Below, one piece after another: positions 1-7,750 of a stretch of 64,000 nt of DNA. Both the position numbers and the translations under genes were made by a program. The first letter of the stretch is position 1. Each line of letters starts with the position of its first letter. Under the pieces are notes generated by a model. It had not been told where the DNA came from. It made no database searches and saw nothing but the letters and a program-made list of their open reading frames with translations. The stretch comes from Halisarca cf. caerulea (Eukaryota > Porifera > Demospongiae > Chondrillida > Halisarcidae), in assembly GCA_963170055.1 (NCBI GenBank), contig CAUJGJ010000049.1:7501-71500 (forward strand), in the 5' to 3' direction.

Positions 1-205
1 CTAACCCTAACCCTAACCCTAACCCTAACCCTAACCCTAACCCTAACCCTAACCCTAACCCTAACCCTAACCCTAACCCTAACCCTAACCCTAACCCTAA
101 CCCTAACCCTAACCCTAACCCTAACCCTAACCCTAACCCTAACCCCTAACCCTAACCCTAACCCTAACCCTAACCCTAACCCTAACCCTAACCCTAACCC
201 TAACC
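1..205 (-). repeat. Terminal telomere, (CCCTAA)n = (TTAGGG)n on the minus strand
   Basis: About 34 head-to-tail CCCTAA hexamers run from the first base. The C-rich strand reads 5'->3' inward, which is the correct polarity for a left chromosome terminus, so the window starts at a true or assembled chromosome end. The hexamers are perfect except for one extra C (CCCC at 143-146), which shifts the register by one base. The telomerase product TTAGGG is shared by vertebrates, most non-arthropod animals and some fungi and protists. At about 205 bp the tract is short and is probably truncated by assembly or read ends. Confidence 0.98.
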
Positions 206-215
206 GTTAGGGTTA
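195..215. repeat. Inverted repeat at the telomere orientation switch
   Basis: The arms TAACCCTAAC (195-204) and GTTAGGGTTA (206-215) are exact reverse complements around a single C at 205. Left of this point the + strand is C-rich telomere; right of it the + strand is G-rich telomere-like repeat. Symmetry stops at the first variant CCG of the 12-bp array. It could form a cruciform or hairpin, or mark a past template switch. Confidence 0.9.
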
Positions 216-440
216 CCGTTAGGGTTACCGTTAGGGTTACCGTTAGGGTTACCGTTAGGGTTACCGTTAGGGTTACCGTTAGGGTTACCGTTAGGGTTAC
301 CGTTAGGGTTACCGTTAGGGTTACCGTTAGGGTTACCGTTAGGGTTACCGTTAGGGTTACCGTTAGGGTTACCGTTAGGGTTACCGTTAGGGTTACCGTT
401 AGGGTTACCGTTAGGGTTACCGTTAGGGTTACCGTTAGGG
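204..440 (+). repeat. Inverted 12-bp telomere-variant array (TTAGGG alternating with TTACCG)
   Basis: About 19.75 copies of a 12-bp unit, CCGTTAGGGTTA, are identical throughout by eye. Each unit is one perfect TTAGGG plus one TTACCG, a hexamer with two G-to-C changes. The G-rich strand is the + strand here, opposite to the terminal telomere. Each unit also contains GGTTACC, an interrupted palindrome. The lack of divergence suggests recent amplification of the 12-mer as a unit rather than decay of ordinary telomere. A long minus-strand ORF of alternating Thr-Leu-Thr-Val across this array is an artefact of the 12-bp period (12 = 4 codons). Confidence 0.96.
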
Positions 441-564
441 GACGTGTGGTGGCGTGGAAAATTGAAATATTCACCACAGGAAGTGTTCCCTTTGATGTAA
501 GAAAAATGTGGAGATGTTGGAAGTTAAAATTTTCACGAGAAGTTTACCCGTTGATGCAGGAGTT
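441..564 (+). repeat. Degenerate ~62-bp subtelomeric tandem repeat, block A
   Basis: About two units begin in mid-unit directly after the 12-bp array. Landmarks of the unit are AAATTGAAATTTTCAC, then CACAGGAAGTGTTCCC, TTTGATGCGGGAAGCC and ATGTGGAGTCGTGGG. AAGTGTTCCC occurs at 481 and a diverged match at about 540, a spacing of about 60 bp. Divergence between units is high, so this is an old repeat. The block breaks off after TTGATGCAGG at about 551-562. Confidence 0.8.
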
Positions 565-994
565 GATTAGACAGTCGACTAGGAAGTAGAAGAGACGCAT
601 TCACCAATGCCTTGACTTTTAGCTTCAACTTTTCGTTTTTGTATCTGTCAATGTATTTTCAGTGTTAAATGTGTAGTTGCGTTGAATTTTGTAACGAAAT
701 GTTTTCCAGCCGATTGATAACGTATGTATATACAAGTTTACAAATTTAGGTACGTAGTACTTACAGGTTTGGAGGCCAATACGAAGTTTTGCGTAGAAAA
801 TGGAACACCAAGACTTGTATGAAGATCTCACTAGCTACAAACTACATTCGAGACAAGCTAGAAGTTTCCTACAAGTCAACAGAACAGCAGAAAACCGTTC
901 GCAAAAATAACCTATTTTCACACCGCAAAAGCCACTCAAGTGGCTTTGGAACGTTCGCGCAAAATTTCAAAATGGGAATTGAAATGTTTAAGGG
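565..994. other. Non-repetitive patch inside the 62-bp repeat field
   Basis: About 430 bp do not resemble any of the flanking tandem repeats. Two short ORFs exist: + strand 789-998 (69 codons, Lys/Ser/Thr-rich, no recognisable motif) and - strand 625-831 (68 codons, Tyr/Lys-rich). They overlap each other, and I see no domain, signal peptide, splice signal or promoter that supports either. The patch holds a perfect 9-bp hairpin (928-947) and a short direct repeat, CGTTCGC plus A-run, at 896 and 952. It could be an inserted element remnant or original subtelomeric sequence between two repeat blocks. The right boundary is soft, because traces of the 62-bp unit may begin near 970. Confidence 0.6.
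928..947. repeat. Perfect 9-bp inverted repeat (hairpin) in the single-copy patch
   Basis: AAAGCCACT (928-936) and AGTGGCTTT (939-947) are exact reverse complements separated by CA. Flanking direct copies of CGTTCGC followed by A-rich sequence (896-907 and 952-967) bracket the hairpin 56 bp apart. Function is unknown. It does not match the GGC-rich stem and U-rich loop of histone mRNA 3' ends. Confidence 0.85.
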
Positions 995-1450
995 TTAATG
1001 GGGGAAGCCTAAAATCTGGAAACTGTTTAGTTTGAAATTTAAATTTTTATTACAGATTGTTTTTTTAATGCGGGTCCCCATGTGTTGTTGTGGGAAATGG
1101 AAATTTTCATGGTTAGGGTAGTTTTCCTTTTGATCCTGAGAGTTATGTGGAGGCTTGGGAAATTAAATTTTCACCCCAAGAAGTGTTCCCTTTATTGCTA
1201 TTTGCCATATTTTCGGTAAAAATTTTCAATTTTCACAACAGGAAGTGTTCCCTTTGATGTGAGAAGCCATGTGGAGTTTTGAGTTATTTATAATTTTCAA
1301 CACAGGAAGTGTTCCCTTTGATGCATTCAACCATGTGGAGTCGTGGGAAATTGTTATTTATTCCACGGGAAGTTTTCCCTTTGACGCTGAAAGCCATGTT
1401 TAGCGTTTGAAATGGAAACTTAACCACAGGAAGTATTCATTTTTAGAGTC
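995..1450 (+). repeat. Degenerate ~62-bp subtelomeric tandem repeat, block B
   Basis: The repeat resumes with a strongly decayed unit (TTAATGGGGGAAGCC at 995-1009), then another from TTAATGCGGG at about 1066. AAGTGTTCCC landmarks follow at 1191, 1243, 1307, 1370 (as AAGTTTTCCC) and 1431 (as AAGTATTC), spaced 52, 64, 63 and 61 bp. A stray GGTTAGGGTAG near 1113 contains one TTAGGG hexamer. No coding potential is supported. Confidence 0.8.
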
Positions 1451-1454
1451 ATAT

Positions 1455-1651
1455 AGTTGTACCGGTATAGCAATGAGCTGTACTGGTATGGCAACGATCT
1501 TTACTGGTATGGCAATGAGCTGTACTGGTATGGCAATGAGCTGCACCTTTATGTCAATGCGCTGTACCGGTATTGCAATGCGCTGTACCGGTATAGCAAT
1601 CAGCTGTACCAGTATAGTAATGAGCTGTACTTGTATGGCAACGAGCTGTAC
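1455..1651 (+). repeat. 21-bp minisatellite, ~9.4 copies
   Basis: Units of 21 bp start at 1455, 1476, 1497, 1518, 1539, 1560, 1581, 1602, 1623 and 1644 (partial). The modal unit reads AGCTGTACTGG then TATGGCAATG. It is inserted inside a 62-bp repeat copy, and 62-bp sequence resumes right after it. Because 21 is a multiple of 3, reading frames stay open on both strands: + frames give 7-residue periods such as SCTGMAM and LYWYGNE, and the - frame gives VQLIAIP. ORFs at 1407-1661 (+), 1457-1720 (+) and 1400-1768 (-) are explained by this. None has a recognised domain or any other sign of being a gene. Confidence 0.93.
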
Positions 1652-2032
1652 TTTGAAATAGAAATTTTCACCACAGGAAGTGTTCCTTTTGATGCGGGAA
1701 GCAATCTGGAGGCATGGTAAATTGAAATTTTCATTTAAGGAAGTGTTCCCTTCGAAGCGGGAAGCCATCTAGAGTCGTGGGAATTTGAAATTTTCAACAA
1801 TGAAGTGTTCTCTTTGATGTGGTAAGCCATGTGGAGTAATGGGAAAATCAAATTTTCAACAAGGAATTGTTCCATTTCATGTGGGGAGCAATCTGGTGGC
1901 GTGGGAAATTAAAATTTACACCTCAGGCAGTGTTCCCTTTCATGCAGGAAACTACGTGGTTGCGTTGGAAATTCAAAATTGACAAAAGGAAGAGTTCCTT
2001 TGGTTGCGGGAAGAATTCTCCAGTCGTCGGAA
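1652..2032 (+). repeat. Degenerate ~62-bp subtelomeric tandem repeat, block C
   Basis: Six units have GGAAGTGTTCC-like landmarks at 1678, 1741, 1803, 1865, 1928 and 1990 (spacing 62-63 bp). The regular spacing shows that the parts before and after the 21-bp minisatellite are one family. The block stops in mid-unit at about 2032, where the 104-bp satellite begins without a spacer. ORFs at 1867-2166 (+) and 1923-2135 (-) merely cross this junction and are not credible genes. Confidence 0.85.
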
Positions 2033-3000
2033 TTTGTCCAGTGGGAATGTGCTTGGTGCTAGTGCCAAATATTGGTATTAGCACCAGCATATCCAACACA
2101 ATAAAAATACGCCCTGAGATCTTTAGAAACTTCATGTGTGTCCACTGGGAATGTGTGTGGTGCTAGTGCCAAATATTGGCATTAGCACCAGCATATCCAA
2201 CACTACACAAATATGCTCACAGCACTTAAGAAACTTCATATGTGTCCACTAGGAATGTGCATGGTGCTAGAGCCAAATATTGGTATTAGCACAAGCATAT
2301 CCAACACTACACGAATACGCCCACAGTACTTATGAAATTTCATGTGTGTCTACAAGAAATGTGCGTGGTGCTAGTGCCAAATATTGATATTCGCATAACC
2401 ATATCCAACACTACACAAATACGCCCAATGAACTTCGGAAACTTAATGTGTGTCCACTGGGAATGTGTATGGTGCTAGTACCAAATATTGGTATTAGCAC
2501 CAACATATCCAACTCTACACAAATACGCCCACAGGTCCTCAGAAACTTCATGTGTGTCCACTGGGAATGTGCATGGTGCTAGTGCTAAATATTGGTATTA
2601 GCACCAGCATATCATACATTACACAAATACGCCCACAGATCTTAAGAAACTCCATGTATGTCTAATGGGAATGTGGGTGGTGCTAGTGCCAAACATTGGT
2701 ATTAGCACCAACATATCCAACACTACACAAATACGCCCACAGGTCCTAAGAAACTTCATGTGTGTCCACTGGGAATGTGCAAGGTGCTAGTGCTAAATAT
2801 TGGTATTAGCACCAGCATATCATACATTACACAAATATGCCCACAGATCTTAACAAACTCCATGTATGTCTAATGGGATTGTTGGTGGTGCTAGTGCCAA
2901 ACATTGGTATTAGCACCAGCATATCCAACACTACAAAAATACACCCTCAGTACTTATGAAATTTCATGTGTGTCTATTTTCATGTGTGTCTAGCATATCA
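2033..3000 (+). repeat. Diverged telomere-proximal edge of the 104-bp array
   Basis: The first nine or so monomers differ more from the consensus than the interior ones. Examples are TGGGAATGTGCTTGG, tails such as AGATCTTTAGAAACTTC and TACTTATGAAATTTC, AGAGCCAAATATTGG, and ATCATACATTACAC. A two-monomer block seems repeated: the GGTCCTCAGAAACTTC / AGATCTTAAGAAACTCC pattern near 2530-2660 recurs with slight changes near 2730-2870. Edge decay is the classic expectation when unequal exchange homogenises only the interior of an array. Confidence 0.8.
2962..2992 (+). repeat. Broken monomer: short duplication plus loss of the hairpin half
   Basis: TTTCATGTGTGTCTA occurs at 2962-2976 and again at 2978-2992, then joins directly to GCATATCATACATTAC. 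The segment that normally lies between (CACTGGG through TTAGCACCA, about 47 bp) is missing. This is the only monomer I saw that lacks the whole palindrome region. The join looks like a slippage or deletion event at short homology. Confidence 0.85.
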
Positions 3001-4088
3001 TACATTACACAAATACGCCCACAGCACTTCAGAAAGGTCATGTGTGTCCACTGGGAATGTGCGTGGTGCTAGTGCCAAATATTGGTATTAGCACCAGCAT
3101 ATCCAACATTACACAAATACGCCCAGAGCACTTCAGAAAGGTCATGTGTGACCACTGGGAATGTGCGTGGTGCTAGTGCCAAATATGGGTATTAGCACCA
3201 GCATATCCAACACTACAAAAATACGCCCACAGCACTTAAGAAAGGTCATGTGTGTCCACTGGGAATGTGCGTGGTGCTAGTGCCAAATATTGGTATTCGC
3301 ACCAGCATATCCAACATTACACAAATACGCCCACAGCACTTCAGAAACTTCATGTGTGTCCACTGGGAATGTGCGTAGTGCTAGTGCCAAATATTGGTAT
3401 TAGCACCACCATATCCAACACTACACAAATACGCTCACAGCACTTCAGAAAGGTCAAGTGTGTCCACTGGGAATGTGCGTGGTGCTAGTGCCAAATACTG
3501 GTATTAGCACCAGCATATCCAATATTACACAAATACGCCTACAGCACTTCAGAAACTTCATGTTTGTCCACTGGGAATGTGCGTGGTGCTAGTGCCAAAT
3601 ATTGGTATTAGCACCAGCATATCTAATATCACACAAATACGACCACAGTAGTTAAGAAACTTCATGTGTGTCCACTCGGAATGTGCGTGGTGCTAGTGCC
3701 AAATATTGGTATTAGCACCAGCATATCCAACGCTACACAAATACGCCCACAGCACTTTAGAAACTTCATGTGTGTCCACTGGGAATGTGCGTGGTGCTAG
3801 TGCCAAATATTGGTATTTGCACCAGCATATCCAACACTACACAAATACGCCCACAGCACTTCAGAAACTTCATGTGTGTCCACTGGGAATGTGCGTGGTG
3901 CTAGTGCCAAATATTGATATTAGCACCAGCATATCCAACACTAAACAAATAAGCCCACAGCACTTCAGAAAATTCACGTGTGTCCACTGGGAATGTGCGT
4001 GGTGCTAGTGCCTAATATTGGTATTTGCACCAGCATATCCAACACTACACAAATAACCTCACAGCACTTCAGAAAGGTCATGTGTGTC

Positions 4089-4192
4089 CACTGGGAATGT
4101 GCGTGGTGCTAGTGCCAAATATTGGTATTAGCACCAGCATATCCAACGCTACACAAATACGCCCACAGAACTTCAGAAACTTCATGTGTGTC
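4089..4192 (+). repeat. Representative near-consensus 104-bp monomer
   Basis: I use this copy as the reference unit. Positions 1-16 are CACTGGGAATGTGCGT, 17-47 the palindrome, 48-61 AGCATATCCAACGC (consensus ...AACAC), 62-80 TACACAAATACGCCCACAG, and the tail carries CTTCAGAAACTTCATG. Subtypes differ mainly at the core (TTGGTATT, TTTCTATT, TTGTATT, TTAAATT), at CACC[A/C]CCAT versus CACCAGCAT, and in the tail: CACTTCAGAAAC, CACTTCAGAAAGG, CACTTCAGTAAGG, TAGTTAAGAA, CACCTCAGAAAC or TACTTCAGTAAGG. Confidence 0.9.
4105..4135 (+). repeat. 31-nt palindrome present in most 104-bp monomers (example copy)
   Basis: GGTGCTAG at the left pairs with TTAGCACC at the right, and TGCCAA with TTGGTA, around a 3-nt ATA loop. 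Seven outer and several inner pairs are Watson-Crick. The only two imperfect positions (8/24 and 10/22) are G opposite T, so a + strand RNA would form an unbroken 14-bp stem, while a - strand RNA would have two C/A mismatches. The same element sits at positions 17-47 of most monomers across the array. Its centre is a CArG-like CCAAATATTGG, but with 7 rather than 6 A/T bases. Confidence 0.85.
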
Positions 4193-5299
4193 CACTGGGA
4201 ATGTGCGTGGTGCTAGTGCCAAATATTGGTATTAGCATAAGCATATCCAACACTACACAAATACGCCCACAGCACTTCAGAAACTTCATGTGTGTCCACT
4301 GGGAATGTGCGTGGTGCTAGTGCCAAATATTGATATTAGCACCAGCATATCCAACACTAAACAAATAAGCCCACAGCACTTCAGAAAATTCACGTGTGTC
4401 CACTGGGAATGTGCGTGGTGCTAGTGCCTAATATTGGTATTTGAACCAGCATATCCAACACTACACAAATAACCTCACAGCACTTCAGAAAGGTCATGTG
4501 TGTCCACTGGGAATGTGCGTGGTGCTAGTGCCAAATATTGGTATTAGCACCAGCATATCCAACGCTACACAAATACGCCCACAGAACTTCAGAAACTTCA
4601 TGTGTGTCCACTGGGAATGTGCGTGGTGCTAGTGCCAAATATTGGTATTAGCATAAGCATATCCAACACTACACAAATACGCCCACAGCACTTCAGAAAC
4701 TTCATGTGTGTCCACTGGGAATGTGCATGGTGCTAGTGCCAAATATTGGTATTAGCACCAGCATATCCAATATTACACAAATACGCCCACAGTAGTTAAG
4801 AAACTTCATGTGTGTCCACTGGGAATGTGCGTGGTGCTAGTGCCAAATATTGGTATTAGCACCAGCATATCCAACACTACTCAAATACGCCCACAGCACT
4901 TCAGATAGGTCATGTGTGTCCACTGGGAATGTGCGTGGTGCTAGTGCCAAATATTGGTATTAGCATAAGCATATCCAACACTACACAAATACGCCCACAG
5001 CACTTCAGAAACTTCATGTGTGTCCACTGGGAATGTGCGTGGTGCTAGTGCCAAATATTGATATTAGCACCAGCATATCCAACACTAAACAAATAACCTC
5101 ACAGCACTTCAGAAAGGTCATGTGTGTCCACTGGGAATGTGCGTGGTGCTAGTGCCAAATATTGGTATTAGCACCAGCATATCCAACGCTACACAAATAC
5201 GCCCACAGAACTTCAGAAACTTCATGTGTGTCCACTGGGAATGTGCGTGGTGCTAGTGCCAAATATTGGTATTAGCATAAGCATATCCAACACTGCACA

Positions 5300-7750
5300 A
5301 ATACTCCCACAGCACTTCAGAAACTTCATGTGTGTCCACTGGGAATGTGCATGGTGCTAGTGCCAAATATTGGTATTAGCACCAGCATATCCAATATTAC
5401 ACAAATACGCCCACAGTAGTTAAGAAACTTCATGTGTGTCCACTGGGAATGTGCGTGGTGCTAGTGCCAAATATTGGTATTAGCACCAGCATATCCAACA
5501 CTACTCAAATACGCCCACAGCACTTCAGATAGGTCATGTGTGTCCACTGGGAATGTGCGTGGTGCTAGTGCCAAATATTGGTATTAGCATAAGCATATCC
5601 AACACTACACAAATACGCCCACAGCACTTCAGAAACTTCATGTGTGTCCACTGGGAATGTGCGTGGTGCTAGTGCCAAATATTGGTATTAGCACCAGAAT
5701 ATCCAACACTACACAAATACGCCCACAGCACTTCAGAAACTTCATGTGTGTCCACTGGGAATGTGCGTGGTGCTAGTGCCAAATATTGGTATTAGCACCA
5801 GCATATCCAACATTACACAAATACGCCCACAGTAGTTAAGAAACTTCATGTGTGTCCACTGGGAATGTGCGTGGTGCTAGTGCCAAATATTGGTATTAGC
5901 ACCAGCATATCCAACACTACACAAATACGCTCACAGCACTTCAGAAACTTCATGTGTGTCCACTGGGAATGTGCGTGGTGCTAGTGCCAAATATTGGTAT
6001 TAGCACCAGCATATCCAACACTACATAAATACGCCCAGAGCACCTCAGAAACTTCATGTGTGTCCACCGGGAATGTGCGTGGTGCTAGTGCCAAATATTG
6101 GTATTAGCAACAGCATATCCAACACTACATAAATACGCTCACAGCACTTCAGAAACTTCATGTGTGTCCACTGGGAATGTGCGTGGTGCTAGTGCCAAAT
6201 ATTGGTATTAGCACCAGAATATCCAACACTACACAAATAAGCCCACAGCACTTAAGAAACTTCATGTGTGTCCACTGGGAATGTGCGTGGTGCTAGTGCC
6301 AAATATTGGTATAAGCACCAGCATATCCAAAACTACATAAATACGCCCAGAGCACCTCAGAAACTTCATGTGTGTCCACCGGGAATGTGCGTGGTGCTAG
6401 TGCCAAATATTGGTATTAGCACAAGCATATCCAAAACTACACAAATACGCCCACAGCACTTCAGTAAGGTCATGTGTGCCCACTGGGAATGTGCGTGGTG
6501 CTAAGGCGAAATATTGGTATTAGCACCAGCATATCCCACACTACACAAATATGCCCACAGCACTTCAGAAACTTCATGTGTATCCACTGGTAATGTGCGT
6601 GGTGCTAGTGCCAAATATTGGTATTAGCACCAGCATATCCAACATTACACAAATACGCCAACAGTAGTTAAGAATCTTCATGTGTTTCAACTGGGAATGT
6701 GCGTGGTGCTAGTGCCAAATATTGGTATTAGCACCAGCACATCCAACACTACACAAATACGCCCTCAGCACTTCAGAAACTTCATGTGTATCCACTGGGA
6801 ATGTGCGTGGTGCTAGTGCCAAATATTGGTATTAGCACCAGCATATCCAACACTACACAAATACGCCCACAGCACTTCAGTAAGGTCATGTGTGTCCACT
6901 GGGAATGTGCGTGGGGCTAGTGCCAAATATTGGTATTAGCACCAGCATTTCCAACACTACACAAATACGCCCACAGCACTTCAGAAAGGTCATGTGTGCC
7001 CACTGGGAATGTGCGTGGTGCTAGTGCCAAATATTAAATTAGCACCAGTATATCCAACACTACACAAATACGCCCACAGCACTTGAGAAACTTCACGTGT
7101 GTCCACTGGGAATGTGCGTGGTGCTAGTGCCAAATATTGGTATTAGCACCAGCATATCCAACACTACACAAATACGCCCACAGCACTTCAGAAAGGTCAT
7201 GTGTGTCCACTGGGAATGTGCGTGGTGCTAGTGCCAAATATTTCTATTAGCACCACCATATCCAACACTACACAAATACGCCCACAGTACTTCACTAAGG
7301 TCATGAGTGCCCAATGGAAATGTGCGTGGTGCTAGTGCAAAATATTGGTATTAGCACCAGCATATCCAACACTACATCAATACGGCAAGAGAACCTCAGA
7401 AACTTCATGTGTGTAAACTGGGAATGTGCGTATTGCTAGTGCCAAATATTGGTATTAGCACCAGCATATCCAACACTACACAAATACGCCCACAGCACTT
7501 CAGTAAGGTCATGTGTGCCCACTGGGAATGTGCGTGGTGCTAGTGCCAAATATTGGTATTAGCACCACCATATCCAACACTACACAAATACGCCCACAGC
7601 ACTTCAGAAAGGTCATGTGTGTCCACTGGGAATGTGCGTGGTGCTAGTGCAAAATATTGGTATTAGCACCAGCATATCCAACAATACACAAATAGGCCCA
7701 CAGCACTTCAGTAAGGTCATGTGTGTCCACTGGGAATGTGTGTGGTGCTA
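5300..7750 (+). repeat. Block homologous to 54.0-57.5 kb
   Basis: The rare variants GGTATAAGCACC (6309), CCAAAACTACATAAATACG (6327), ATATCCCACACTAC (about 6530) and GTGTAAACTGGG (7411) occur in the same order at 55043, 55061, 55265 and 57184. The offset is 48734 bp at first and 49773 bp at the end, because the distal copy contains an extra 1039-bp duplication. This shows related blocks far apart in the same array. Confidence 0.8.

Larger units (their letters stand above)
3850..4690 (+). repeat. 416-bp (4-monomer) tandem duplication
   Basis: ATTGATATT at 3913 and 4329, and CAACGCTACAC in the following monomers, recur exactly 416 bp apart, with the shared odd tail AATAACCTCACAG. Later 624-bp spacing (GTGCATGG at 4724 and 5348) shows a further 6-monomer copy running to about 5.7 kb. 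One of the 624-bp copies carries a fused or deleted version at about 5057-5110. Confidence 0.85.

Noticed and set aside
195..215. Telomere-telomere fusion scar
   Set aside because: The + strand order is CCCTAA then TTAGGG. An end-to-end fusion gives TTAGGG then CCCTAA, so the orientation is wrong.
139..477. Minus-strand ORF of 112 codons across the telomere and 12-bp array
   Set aside because: It is a pure Thr-Leu-Thr-Val / Arg-Val repeat created by the 12-bp period and the 6-bp telomere repeat. There is no non-repetitive coding sequence.
831..861. tRNA or Pol III internal promoter, suggested by TTCGAGAC and CTAGCT/AGCTAG pairing
   Set aside because: TTCGAGAC resembles part of a B box, but there is no flanking T-arm stem, no acceptor stem, and no properly spaced A box or anticodon arm.
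789..998. 69-codon + strand ORF in the single-copy patch as a real gene
   Set aside because: There is no recognisable domain, it overlaps another unsupported ORF, and its end runs into decayed 62-bp repeat sequence. I keep it only as a described ORF.
1113..1125. Interstitial telomere inside the 62-bp repeat
   Set aside because: There is only one TTAGGG hexamer, which is expected by chance and is not tandem.
4110..4130. NF-I or SRF binding site in each monomer
   Set aside because: GCCAA and TTGG are in the reverse arrangement to the NF-I palindrome, and the CArG-like core has seven A/T bases instead of six. The palindrome itself explains the symmetry.
3252..4632. Series of 63-100-codon ORFs ending in Trp-Cys-stop in the satellite, repeated across the array to 55 kb
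   Set aside because: They are the same 104-bp unit read in shifting frames. The stop is the TAG inside the palindrome's CTAG, the period is not a multiple of 3, and start sites are just the ATG in CATGTG. Both strands give equal artefacts.
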